From Choristoneura fumiferana (taxonomy: Eukaryota; Arthropoda; Insecta; Lepidoptera; Tortricidae), in the NCBI RefSeq assembly GCF_025370935.1, contig NC_133478.1, positions 16,099,486 through 16,163,485 on the forward strand: a stretch of DNA of 64,000 nt, written 5' to 3'. Positions 22,206 through 35,000 of this stretch are shown piece after piece (within the stretch, counting starts at the first letter, position 1; each line of letters starts with the position of its first letter). The translations under genes were made by a program, and so were the position numbers. The notes beneath the pieces are model-generated. The model saw only the letters and a list, made by a program, of their open reading frames with translations, had not been told where the DNA came from and did no database searches.

Positions 22206-22345
22206 TATTCATCATCTTCATCTCGGCATAATATACGTCCCACTGATTAGGCCTCTTCTCGGAATGAGAGGGCTTGGACCGTAATTCCCACGCAGGTAAA
22301 GTGCTGATCGGGGTCTTCACACACACTATTGAAATTACACACTCA
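22206..22345 (-). mobile_element. SINE1 3' fragment, minus
   Basis: ATATACGTCCCACTGATTAG, GAATGAGAGGGCTTGGACC, TTCACACACACTATTGAAAT; 3' half only. Confidence 0.75.
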
Positions 22346-23011
22346 TTGTAGTTTCTTTAAAGTGCTTGCTGGGTATTAATTTCATATAATTAATTGTAAC
22401 AGTTTTCCATCGAATATTTTCAAAGATATAATATTCACGCTTATGACGCGGATAATTTTGAACACCGATCAATATACAGAAATAAATAGTTAATACCTAT
22501 TGTAAGTGTCATAAACATTAGTATTTGTGGTGTGTAGCTAGTGACTGAGAACCAAGATAATTAATTCTAGTAAATTTTCTCCATCCCAGTTGGAATGTTA
22601 CGTCGAATAACAAAGGTAGATTTTTCCTCAAACCTTTTCATTTTGTTGGTTACATTCCGATGAAAAGGGTATGATTGTGTCTGTCATCGTAGTATTAGCA
22701 ACGGTGCAGGGATTCCGTTGTTACGCGGAAAGGCAGTTAAAAAGATTTATTTCAACCTTTCTGTCTGTGTGCGTCCACGTGCCCGAAATTAGGCAAAAGC
22801 TTTTTAAGGGTTAAAATTTGGTTTAAAGTTAGCCTTCTTGTTACTCATGACAGTGATCGTGATGGTCGATTGAAGATCAATAACAAACCCTGGTGACGAC
22901 TTTCGTTGGAAATAGTATGGTCATTTTTCATATCGCGATGCTGGAGACTAAAATTCATGATTGGCAATAGAGAGTGCTACTGCCACTCTCAGATCAGGTA
23001 GATATCATTTA
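22346..23011. other. Unassigned stretch
   Basis: Nothing recognised. Confidence 0.35.
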
Positions 23012-23430
23012 ATAATAATTGTAAATCTGTTTAAAAAAATATTTACCTCATTGAGTTTCTTGCCGGATTCTTCTCAACAGAGGTTTTTTTAGGAAGTGGT
23101 AGATTTTTTTTTGACATTCATAAGTCAAAAAAAAAAAAAAAAAAAATCAAGTTTATAGGTAAGTAGGTTTACAGTACCTGGGGCGTCCCTTTAGGCTAAA
23201 AAGTGTGTTAGAACAACATTTTTTAACACTTATTAACAATATTATATTATAAGTAACAGTATTTTATAATAACTAATCAATATATAGAGTAACAAATAAA
23301 TAAATAAAATAAATAAGCCTCGTAGATGTACACATATTAGGTCATCTAAATGTGACCGTGCAAGAAGTATAAGTGCTTGTTATAGCCTAAATTGAATAAA
23401 GATATTTTGACTTTGACTTTGACTTTGAGG
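23012..23430 (+). mobile_element. CR1/Jockey-like LINE 3' UTR with an internal insertion
   Basis: GAGTTTCTTGCCGGATTCTT at the left and GTGCTTGTTATAGCCTAAAT plus (TTTGAC)n at the right belong together. About 23126-23368, starting with a poly(A) run and ending AATAAATAAATAAAATAAAT, is inserted, with ATAAGT on both sides. Confidence 0.75.
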
Positions 23431-23901
23431 TCTCCTTAGTCACCTTTTATGATACCCATGGAATTAGATAGATCCGTCGTATTCTAAAACCAGACACGGC
23501 ACAGCTACTAAAGTAATTAGTAGGTATTACCAGTTCAGTAAAACTACATTGCAATATTATACTTATGAGGAATTTGGCAAAATACACGGAGTCCATTTTT
23601 GTATGGAAATCTAATACCTTTAAACGAACAATTGTAGTACATAAATATCTCGGGGATCTCGTAAACGGCCCCAACGATTCCGATGATTTTTTTTTCGGAT
23701 TTTTCGTGGATGAAAAATCGATCCAGCTTGGTTTTATTTCTGGGAAAACGCTTGTTATCGAGTTTTAGCCCGAGCAAAGCTCAGTCGCCCAGGTATATAA
23801 GTTATTATAAGGCGAAGTTAAAAATTATAAAGTCTCTCCCCCTCTCCCAGGCGTGTGCCCCCCTCACACCCTCGAAAGTGTACCCAGATTGCGGTTTTAT
23901 C

Positions 23902-24000
23902 ACACACAAACATCACGCCTGTATTCCCAAATGGGGTAGGCAGAGCACACGAAACGGAGCCACTTTAAGCAATTTTAGGTTTAAAGTTTGATAAAAACGG
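23902..24000 (-). mobile_element. SINE4 fragment, minus
   Basis: AACATCACGCCTGTATTCCC, GGGTAGGCAGAGCACACGAA, GGAGCCACTTTAAGCAATTT. Confidence 0.7.
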
Positions 24001-24858
24001 TACAATACTGGCGGTTTTATTAGATTTCAAAAAAATCGTTTGTCCTATATGATAAGTGAGGTACAGAATGAAATAATACTCGATGAATTTGCTATCAATT
24101 AGTCATATATACAAAAAATCGTATCTCTTATAGTTTTGGCGCAATTACACACTAAATTTAAACTTTTAACGTTATTTATTATATTATTTTCTGTAAAAAA
24201 ATTACTTTTGCTCAATACAAAAAATGTGTACCTACTACTGAATCAAATAATACTCTCTTTAAATGATTATTGAGGTACAATTTATTTCTTATTTATTTGA
24301 AAGAAAAAAAACTTCATCTACACGTGTAAAACTGGGTGCGTTTGTGAGACACATGTTTATTTTTAATCAAAAACCCATCGACATTACATTTCGCCTACAC
24401 AAATACGACTATAAGCTTCATTACAAAAAGGTGATATTCAATTATGAATTATGAAATAATACTAGAGGCTTTTATTACATAAAAATCCTGCACCGTAAGC
24501 AGTAAACATTTTGCCATATTTCGTAATAATAACCGTTTTGATTATCTTATTATTAAGTACTAAATGCTTTCAGTATTCATAATAAAGCTCTAGTTTTATT
24601 AGCTTTTATAAACTAACGGGCGTTTTTATAGTTAAGTGCTATTTTATGGATTCTAATTGAGTAATATCAAGTAAATATTTTTTATTTAAGGAAAGTCAGT
24701 TGCGGAGGTCCATATCGATGGACGATAAATAATTACTTTGCTCATACGCAACTGTATATAACTATAGCTACGTCTATGCAAAAGTCATTGTATATAGTTA
24801 ATTGATAAGTATTCTTACTTAGTGGTCCAAACTGTGATTGCGAATCGTTCTACCTTAG
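24001..24858. other. Unassigned AT-rich stretch
   Basis: No repeats recognised except a short tail of T1 type near 24705-24780 (GGTCCATATCGATGGACGAT, ACTTTGCTCATACG). Confidence 0.4.
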
Positions 24859-24997
24859 GTACAGTCACCAGCCCCAATATCTGACACAACAAGCGTGCAT
24901 AAATATCCAATACGACTCTTTTTCTAAGGCCGTAAGGAAGTGTCAGATATTTTTGCACGCTCCCCTGTGGCAGATATTAATGCTGGTGACTGTACAT
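24859..24997. mobile_element. TIR MITE (TACAGTCACCAGC ends)
   Basis: Ends GTACAGTCACCAGCCCCAAT and ATTAATGCTGGTGACTGTAC; inner inverted AGCGTGCA/TGCACGCT and ATATCTGACAC/GTGTCAGATAT. Located 0.8 kb upstream of the receptor ATG. Confidence 0.85.
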
Positions 24998-25714
24998 CTT
25001 AATCAAACCCAAAAGTCCTTTTTTAAAGTTAAAGCAAATTGAAGTTCTATGTTCTTTACGCATTATACATAGGTATATAGCTATCTACTTAATGAACAGG
25101 ATTCTTCAAAACTTACCTAATTAGAAGCCAAATTCTTTACAAGAGTCCCGAGTGTGTGGCGCGGTGTTAGGGGGAGAAACTGTTAATTACGAGGATATAA
25201 TCGAACATGAACGAACTGATGTAGAAGAAAAGATGGCAAAGGTATGCTATAAACGTACTACGTACACTAGAAGAACTAATGACATCGTAAGAATTCTTAC
25301 AGCTTCGCACGGATAAAAAAAAGTCTCTAACCAATGACTTTTCACACACATTTTTCAGCTTCATTCCCCAAAAACTATACCCGCGCGAAGCCGGGTAATG
25401 ATCCATTTGTTCTATATAATAATATTTACTACATATTTCACCGTTAAAGATTTATAAACAAAATGTTCTATTTAAAATTCACAAAGGACCTTTTACGCCC
25501 TGTTATAATATATTTGAGTGAATTTTTAATACATTATCAAAGGAAAATAATGTAACCACAGTTTTCATAGAACTACGTAGCTAGTAATTTAATGAAAAAA
25601 AATTATAAAATGAAAGAGAGAACGTAAATATATCTAGAACTACGTCGTTATTTCTTCACTTTTCAAAAGGATTTTACATTGTGTTAGATGTATTCTTAAT
25701 GCGTCCTAGAAATT

Positions 25715-25791
25715 GAAGCATAAAAAGTAATTCGTTCGAATCTAAAGGCATTATTCCGTCCACATCAGTACCAAGGAATCGAGCTTATCAA
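25715..25791 (+). promoter_or_regulatory. Putative odorant receptor 5' leader with initiator-like TCAGT
   Basis: TCAGT at 25765-25769 matches the core of the arthropod initiator and would give a leader of about 25 bases. No TATA box is convincing in the AT-rich sequence upstream. The context ATCAAATGG around the ATG is a fair start site. This is inference only; a non-coding upstream exon is equally possible. Confidence 0.25.
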
Positions 25792-26047
25792 ATGGATTAT
25801 TTGAAAGACTTTCCTTTAGAATTTTCAAAGCCATTCGCGATATGTTTTGACTTGTTGGCAAAAGCTAACATATCGGTGCACGATCAAAAACGTGGTATTC
25901 GAAGAAATATAAGATCTTTGTTGTTGGTAGTTTGCTATGTTACATTTTATGTTTCTTTGGTGGTAAGTTTTGGTAAAGTTTTTACTGGAGAGCTAGGGTT
26001 TTACGAGCTCGCAAATTTACTACCTATTTTTATTGTGGCCACACAAG
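25792..26047 (+). CDS. Odorant receptor exon 1 (N-terminus, segments 1 and start of 2)
   Basis: Codes residues 1-85 plus the first base of codon 86. It opens MDYLKDFPLEFSKPF, a short cytoplasmic N-terminus typical of the family, then the hydrophobic stretch LLLVVCYVTFYVSLVV (43-58). The donor is CAAG|GTGCGT at 26048. A stronger-looking GTAAGT lies inside the exon at 25963, but its use would break the frame to exon 2. Confidence 0.9.
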
Positions 26048-29000
26048 GTGCGTATAGTATTTAAAATTTGACTACCGTTTCAAAATAAGTTTTTTTTTCT
26101 GCACTCGCTTTGAGCCCTTGCACACCGCGTTTTTTAAACGCGCTTTCCACGCATTTATTTAAAAACGTATGTTATTAGTGCATTTGTCTTTCCATATAGT
26201 ATAGGTACCGCGTTTGTATCGAAAAATCGCAGTCGTTTAAATAACGCAGTGTGCAAAGACCCTAAATTAAAATGATACATTTAGTACCCTACCAGACCAA
26301 TTTATTTTGCTTGACCTTGTAACTCCATAATAATACACTTTTACTACATAATTACATATTATACATAACTTAATTATATCGTTTACAATCTAAGATTCTG
26401 CCCTCCTAAGCCAAAAGGCGCTATCTAAAAAAAACACGTTTGAGTTATTAATACTGTGTAGCTTAAAACATTCTGCATCACATGGTGTAAATGAAAGAAA
26501 AGCGATTCATTTTGAGATAGCACCTTTTGGCTTAGGAGGGCAGTTTATACTGATTAACTTTGTGCATTGCTTTGATGATCTAAAGGTAATAAATAAAACG
26601 GAACCACCAGCTTTTATTCAGTTCATTAAAAACTGAGATCTTCATTTAATCATTCAGCATAGGTTTTAATTTCACTCAATTAGCTTATGGCAACCTGCAA
26701 GTGATTGGTATGCCAGAGCAATCCATTGAAGCAAATTAATTCCGATCGTCCTCTGGTGTCCGTCCAATATCGTTTGAGACATATCCCTGAATACAAAGGA
26801 ATTGGAAGACATCCAGAATAGAAAGACCTGTGATGTGTTGAGATTTTCAGTCACGCCAGAGACGTTGTTATACTGGTTGTAAAAGACCAGAATTTAAAGA
26901 GCTATGATGTGCATATAACGTGGTTGGAGTTACGGATGATTATATTCTGGATATTGATACACCTGGACTATTCAATTGAATGTAAAAATTTAGGAATAAG
27001 GAAATTTCGTTTGTAAACTTTCTTCTACGATCAGTGGGTATTTGGTCTTGCAAAAATATGGTTATTTTTAAAACATGTTTATTTTTTATTTTTTGGGTAT
27101 CGTAAGTTGAAAAATTTTTCTATCGATTTTAACTTCCATAAATAGCTATTCATAATATACGAATGTTTTGAATGTGTAGGTGTGTGTATTTATTACACCT
27201 TCATGCTGAAATTTCATGGTACCAGAAAGTGATCAAAAATAGTTTGCAAATTTCGAAACCATAGCTCACAAACTTAAACTTTTTTTGCAAAAAAAAACGA
27301 TTACCATTAAACTTATCTTTAACCAAATACTAGGGCGTATAAATTATTTTTTCAAAGTTTCTGTACCAAAATCTCAGTCTATTAAATTAATTAATTAGTG
27401 TCAGTTGAAATTTATTTAAAAATTAAATAATTTGTCATCATCAACATTTAATTTTCATCACATCATTTAGAGTCAGTCAAAATATATTTACTTATTCGAT
27501 TTAGTCTATGAAGCACTTTATGAATGTCAAAAAAAAACTACCACCAGATTGGAAAAATATCTGTTAAGAACCCGGCAATAAAATCAACGATATATAAATA
27601 ATGTGTTTTTTTTTTCAAACAGATCTAAAATGACTTTATTTAAAAAACTTACGTCAGAAGTATTTCACACGACTACATTGAAACATAGTAGAATCGCTAT
27701 TTAAAGCAAGGCATGTCCATGACACAAAATCATTAATTTTTTTAATACGCTTTAGATATAATTACTTTTCCTACGTAGCAAATGTTTCCGATCACCAGGG
27801 CTGTAGACCTAAATAAAGTTCATTAACACCCAGTACATCGCTTCGGTATCTATAAATCAATCTTCGGTAAGCTTAAGCATTTTGTTTACTTTCGAAGTGA
27901 CGACAAACAACTCTACTCAATAACAACACAATAACAATAAAACAATATTACACCGCCGTCCTTCGTCCTAAAAATATTATAATCCTCTGTGCTAGATGGG
28001 TCTTTATCACACCGTGAAGATATAGGGGAGTGTAGTTATTAATTTTAATTTGTACATCTTTTCCTTTGCACATCAGGCACTTGTCCCACCGCCGACGATG
28101 AGCGAGAAGCGAGCAGAGCGAGTAACTAGAAACGAGTGGGCGAGCAGTGAAAAGCGAGTGTTCGAGCACGACGGGCGATTACTCGCTCTACTCGCTCGAG
28201 CCGGGCGGCCGCCAAGCTAACAGCGCTGAGCGAGTATCGCTGAGCTAGTTTTATAGCTCAGCGAGTCTTATAGCTCTTGTCGCTGCGACAAATAATGTAA
28301 GAGCGAGTTCTCGCCGGAAGTGTGAACCGCCAGCGATCAACTATTAATATATGTGTCTCTTTTACTCACACAGGATCTTATATCTTTTGTTCGTTTCTTA
28401 AACGAGAAAATAGTCGATAGCCAATCGTTTCCTCGCTGGCGGTGAGACAACTGCCTCAAGGAAGACGTTAATTGTTGAACAATAACCTCTTAGACAGAAC
28501 ACCACAATTATGCCACCTGCACCTCTTCCACCTAGTAGGAGGCTTGCTAACGCTGCGTCTTCCAGTTCTATGATTACCACATAAGAGCTATCTCCTCCGG
28601 TGCCTCTGTTCTTTGAGCTATGTCCTGCTCTTTCTTCATGATGAACATGTGCTTTTAAATCATTGTTTTATTTTTTTTGTTAAATTAATAAGTAAATAAA
28701 TTAAGTTGATTTGGATTCTTCTTACGTATTTATGTGAAGGACTATTGATGATTGTTTTTAAGGGTTCCTCAATAGTGGAAAATAAATCTTTATAGGATAT
28801 ATTATATTATCTCTATAGGATAAATTAGAGAAAAATATTTGTAGCGAGAATCTCAAATCTTTTTTTTTGTATTGATAAAATTAAATAATTTTGAAGATAT
28901 TTGGTCGTCCGACACAAAAAAGTTTATGAAAGAAGTGTCGGACAAACTAATCGGCGTATCTGGCGACCAAAGAGCAGGATTTTTCTTCGCCCAAAGATTG

Positions 29001-32000
29001 AGTCTCGCAGTGCAACGAGGCAACGCCGCCAGCGTCTTGGGTACAATGCCCCGCGCTGCGCTGCCTTTGGAAGAGGAAGCCCGTTTTAGTTAATTTTATG
29101 TGTTTTTATTTTTATTTTTATGTAAAAATTAATTGTTTAAATAAATTTCCGGAAATACAAGACAAAAATAATCCTACGCGTATAGATCACAAAAAAACTG
29201 TAATACACCAGTAAGTCTTAGGTATTTAAAAACAACCTAGAACCGTAAGTAATATCTATCGAAGAAAGTTTGGACCATTGTGCTCAACCTTTTAACTCGT
29301 GCTAGTCCATATTTTTTTTAATGATCAGCCATTGAAGCAGATCTGTCTGTCTTGACAATAAGTGCAAATATTGCCGAAGACGTAGCTTACTGGCTCAGTA
29401 ATAGCACTAATAGCCTATTTAGACTCTGAATACTCCTAAATTGTACTTATACGGGAAAAACAGAGGAAAGAAGTGAATTCCACTTCTTAGCAGTGTAGGC
29501 ACAATAAAATATTCTCTTCTCGGCCTACACACGGCCCACAGCAGGGTAAGGCCTCGCCTCAAAACGAGAAGGCTTGGGCCGCAGTTTTGAATGCGGATTG
29601 TAAATTTCAAATACACAATTGAATTTATTACCAGTTGTGTGTATCCTCGCGATGACTTCCTTCATCGCAAAGCTCATGGTAAATTTTAAATGTAATATTG
29701 CACATAAATTTTGAAAAACTCTAAAGTGCGATCCCGGGTTCAAATTCACGACCCTCTGCTTGAAAAGACATAGGTAAAACCACTAGGCTACCACGGCTTT
29801 AAAGATCCTAATTGAATATTTTAACCAACTTATAAAAGTCGAAATTTTACCGACTTTTAAAATAAAATTTTACAAAAACGGCTGAACCGCTTTTATTTTT
29901 TTGTTTATTTAAGGAGAACCAACAGCAAACAAACAGGTGAATCACAGCTAAGAACCACCGTTAATAAACTCGCATTGTAAAAGAAACTGTATCGAAATCG
30001 GTCTACTGGTTTAAGAGCTACGATGCCACAGACAAACAAAAAGACATTGGCATCAAACTTATATTATAACACTCTTCTTTTTGCGTCGTGGGTTAGAAAA
30101 ATTATAATCAAAATTTTCCAAAACTTACGGTGTGACTGTCATTTTATTGTATAATGCCTACATATCGAGATATTCCAAGGCTTGTGGGTAAATCCCCTTG
30201 TGTATATGACCACAAAACAGTATCATTAACAAAATTTTACCACCTGTCTCTGGGTAGGTTTAAATGGGTAGGCTTTGAAAAGGGTGGGCCTTGACACTCG
30301 TATAAGGCAGTTTGAACAAAAAAATACATGCTGTTTTGGTCTGGCTTCGCTAATGCTTCCATTCACATCTCAACTAATTTTAATACTAGATAACACTAGA
30401 TAATTTTTTTTTCTGTTCTTTTACCTTTTTTTTATTCGACCAGATGGCAAGTGAGTCTCCTGATGGTAAGAGATCACCACCGCACATAAACAACTGCAAC
30501 ACCAGGGGTATTGTAGATGCGTTGCCAACCTAGAGGCCTAAGATGGGATACTTCAAGTGCCAGTAATTTCACCGGCTGTCTTACTCTTCACGCCGAAACA
30601 TAACAGTGCAAGCAGCACCCACAGTGCAAAAGTGCGACTAAACATGAAGTAAACATCATTAAAAATCACAGCCCTTTGTTCACCCAAATCACGGTATCAC
30701 AGTAATTTTGTATTATAAATTAATACGTGATAGGTTTGATTTTTGTCACAATGTCGCAATGAAATTTCATAACGTCAGAACATCAGAGCCGACAAACTTG
30801 CGGACGCTAGGTTGCGCTGATGTCGTGCACAGAGGCAAAACTAACGCTAACATGCGCCCAATATACACTTGCCACTTTGCCCCGTTGAATCGCGATGGAC
30901 AACCTTTGCACCAGAAAGGAAATCTTAATTAAAAAATCTTATGCCATAAGTAAACCTATCTCTACTTATACTATAAACTAGCTTTTCGCTTATCGCTGTC
31001 TCACGGGAACAAGACATTTTTTTCGAGATCTCGCTCTCCCTTCCTAAGTTCTTAAACTATCTTCATACCAAACTCCATCAAAATCAGTTCAGCTATTTAT
31101 TATTATATTAAAAGGTGGCAAACGAGATGGCAGGTCACCTGATGGAAAGCAAGCATGGCTGCAGCCCATGAACACCTAACCTAAGCCAAGTTACGGATGC
31201 GTAACTGGCCGTAAAAAGATAACAACAAAAGTTAGTTTTGCATTTATAATGTCGTTAGTAGTTTGGATGCAAAAATAAGGGCAGCATAAAGAGTAGTTGC
31301 ATACTTTTATACTTTGTCGTTTTACAGCAACGTACTTAACACCATACAAATGTGACAAATGTGTTAAAACGACAAAGTATAAGTGATCCGCTACTTTTGA
31401 TGCTGACTGTACCTATGCAAAAATTTGAATGCTATTAAAACTAGTTGTAAACTCTTGCTTGAATCCTGTTGTCGTACGACGCAGCTTTAACTCTACGACG
31501 ATTGATTAATGTAATCTAAGGGGCTGTTTCATTTCTCCTGATATAGTTCCTGATATTTGTGTGACAAATATTTGTGCTGCCGTCCGTGTTTGTTCGAACA
31601 AAATAAACAGTATTAATATTCTACTGTCCTTAATGAAAATTAATAACATTAATGAAAAGACTCCAAAAAAACAATCATTAATGAAAAAGTTTGTAAAGAT
31701 ATTTCGATGTTTGCATGTTTGTTGTTCAATCACGCAATAGCAGCTGAACAGGTTTAGATGGAATTAGGAAAAAACATTCACAAAAAAACTGGATTGTTTT
31801 CATTTAATTTCCTTAATCACACTGCGTTATAAGACTGTCTAACCACTGGAGCGGAGTTAGATAGCGGAGCGAAGCAAGAAAGTAATGCGGAGCGCAGTTG
31901 CTGTTTTTCTATTCGCAGAGCTCATTTCTCCGCCTCGCATCCCCACTCCTCTTCCTCGCTTGATGTTTCTCAGTCCGCTTCCCGGTTTTCTACAATTTTT

Positions 32001-35000
32001 TAAGGCTACTTTACAACTCCTTATCCCCTGAAGGGGAGCTGAGATTTCATGCAATTCTATTGGTGGATTTTATCTTGCTGACCTCTTGCTCGCTTCGCTC
32101 CTGTGAACAGGCAGCCTAAATGTTACTCGTGACGATATTTCTAACCCATCCGAAGCCGCGAGTTAAAGCTAAGTATTCCATATTTTAAAGGTGCAATGAA
32201 GGGAATAGTGATCATTACAAATTTAGCAAAAGCCAGAATACTCATCAATGAACTTGGTGCAATGTGGAGGACTTCTGGATTAACAAGAAATCAAGTTGCC
32301 CGTAAGGGAATGATGCTGAAGAAGCTGAATTTGTGCAATGCAGGTAATGTTTTAAAATCATATAATTATCGTCGATGATACTGCTTTGCCGCGTAACCAA
32401 CAGGCCAATCTGACAGGACCGCGTTAATATATCTTTGTATTTATGATATAACAGCCGTGAAATCTCAAATTTGCTACATTTATAGGTTACGCGGCATTAT
32501 ACCTTCCGCCGCCTAACTTTGCCTAAAAGTTCATTGCCACGACTGGTATCAAAAAACTATAAAGGTATAAATCCAATCATTGAATAGGCACTATACCGTT
32601 AAGCGATTCGAACACAATCCGGGAGTAACGTAAAGACGTCGCATAAAAAATGTATCTCAAAAATGCGTCAAAACTGAGTATTAAGTAATGAACTTTTAGG
32701 CCATTGTTAGTTTCGCAGCACTGCAGTATCATCGACGATATGTATAATAATCTTTGTCTTTACATAGTATTAAATAAAGTCACATCCCAACGTCTCTACG
32801 CTTAGGTAGATACAGGGAGTCTACGACCATGGGACTTAAAATCCAGGGTTCGATTCAGTCGCATAACTGATCTACTTTTGTTCTGCTATTTTTTAAAAAT
32901 ATGACCACTGTTTTTTAATTTTTTTCATACAAATTAAATGTAGGTAATTTTCAATGAATGCGATACTATACTAAATTGATTTGACGGCACATTGAAAAAT
33001 GTTTATCTTAGAAATAAGTGTCCGATACACTGATTTAACGATTAAACTTTGAGGGTCAATAAATGATCTAAATTTAAGTTTTTTGAAAATGTTACAAAAC
33101 AAAAGTAGCTTAGTTTTGCGAGTAGATCCGAACCTTGAATTTAAACTCCCATGGTCAGAGACACCTGTATATTAAAGTAAACAATTGATTTAAACGCCAC
33201 CGTGCAGTCCTAAGTTAGATATTTTTTCACGAAAGGTTTATATAAAATCATACACATTATATTATAAATCTGTTTAAAAAAATATACCTCGTTGAGTTTC
33301 TTGCCGGATTCTTCTCAACAGAGGTTTTTCCGAACCGGTGTTAGATTTTTTTTTGACATTCATAAGTGCTTGTTATAGCCTAAATTGAATAAAGATATTT
33401 TGACTTTGACTTTGACTTTGTGACGCGTATCGGTTTTACACGTAGTATGTACCTTATCCCAGGTCAATTGCGTCAGTTTTCTCATTATATTTATTTATTT
33501 ATAAATATATAATTGTTATAGAATGTATTCTTTTTTGCAGTTTTCTACTGGATGAACATAATTGGGACGTGGCAGTATATCTTAGTTCCATTGTTCGAAA
33601 CTTTGTTTCGTGTCTTTATACTCGGACAGGACAAACAGTTGTTCCCTTTCATATGCAGTTTTCCATTCAACGCGAAGCAAAATTGGCTAGTTTATTTAGT
33701 GACATATTTTTACGAATCATACAGCAGTAAGTAATCCTCTACTACCAATCATTCATCATCATCAGCTGGAAGACATCCACTGCTGAACAAAGACCTCCCC
33801 CTTAGGAACGACACAATGAATCATGCAACAGAAATAAAAATAGTGATAATTTTTGTGAATTTCCGAGATAAATTAGTTAAGTCCTGCCAAAGATAATGGC
33901 AATAACTCGCGTATAAAAGCTAGTTTTTACTAATGTTATAAATGCGAAAGTTTCTGTGTATGTATGTGTGTTTATTTTTGTTATCCCTTCATGCTTGAAG
34001 GCTAGACGGATTTGGACGAAATATAGTATGTAGCTGAACGTCTTAAGCTACTTTTTATCCCGATATTCCCATGAGATCGAGAAATTTCGAATTTCACCCG
34101 CTAGTTTTAGAGTCATGAAAATTCGGTACGCTTGTTTTTATTGCAACGTTGACGATGGTCACGATATAATTTATGGGAATTCCCATAGGAATTCAGTAAA
34201 ATCCCGAAATTCTGGATTGGTTTACGCATGCGAAGCCGCGGGTGAATCTAGTGAATAATAAATCTTAATGTTTTCAGTGCTGCATTTGATTTACATGTAC
34301 CTCGGCGTAGAATTCCTCATGATAACTCTATGCTCCCATTTAGCAACGGAATTTGAATTGTTGCGTGAAGAACTTCTCCATGCAAGGCCAACATTGGAAA
34401 CTATTGGTGTCTGGAATTGTAATGATTATACAAACGATTTACAGAAAGACGAGATGCAAAATGATGTAATAGAAGTAGAAGATGAAGTTAGACCTGATAT
34501 TAAGGACGTTATAAGAAGACATCAGAAACTAATAATGTGAGACGTGAATAGGTTTATTACAATTATTTGTACCTCCATAAAAGCAATGATACTTGAGGGA
34601 GTCCTCGCTTCGCAGCAAAACATATTAAAAATATAAAAGTTTTTTGATTTCATTGTGGCTTATTATTGACTTTGATAAAATATGCTGAGAAATAAAATTT
34701 ACTATTTTATTTTACATGTTTGAAAATTCTTGCAGGCTTACACAGATACTAGATGATACTTTCAACAAGATGGTATTTTTCAACTTGCTTTTTGCTACTA
34801 TTACTATCTGCTTCTTTGGATTTGTTGCTAAGGTAAATCATCGTTAAAAAACTCCAGAAAAGTAATATTTTGAACCAACTTCAAAAGGGGAGGACATTCT
34901 CAATCTCAACTCATCCAAATTTTTTTTGTATTTCAAACGCATCTTTAAAACCAAAATATTGTTTCTCTCAGGCTATAATTAAAAATAGCTTGATGGCCCA

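Noticed and set aside
25963..25968. GTAAGT inside exon 1 as an alternative donor
   Set aside because: It ends in phase 0 and cannot join exon 2 (phase 1) without a frameshift; the GTGCGT at 26048 gives the correct protein.
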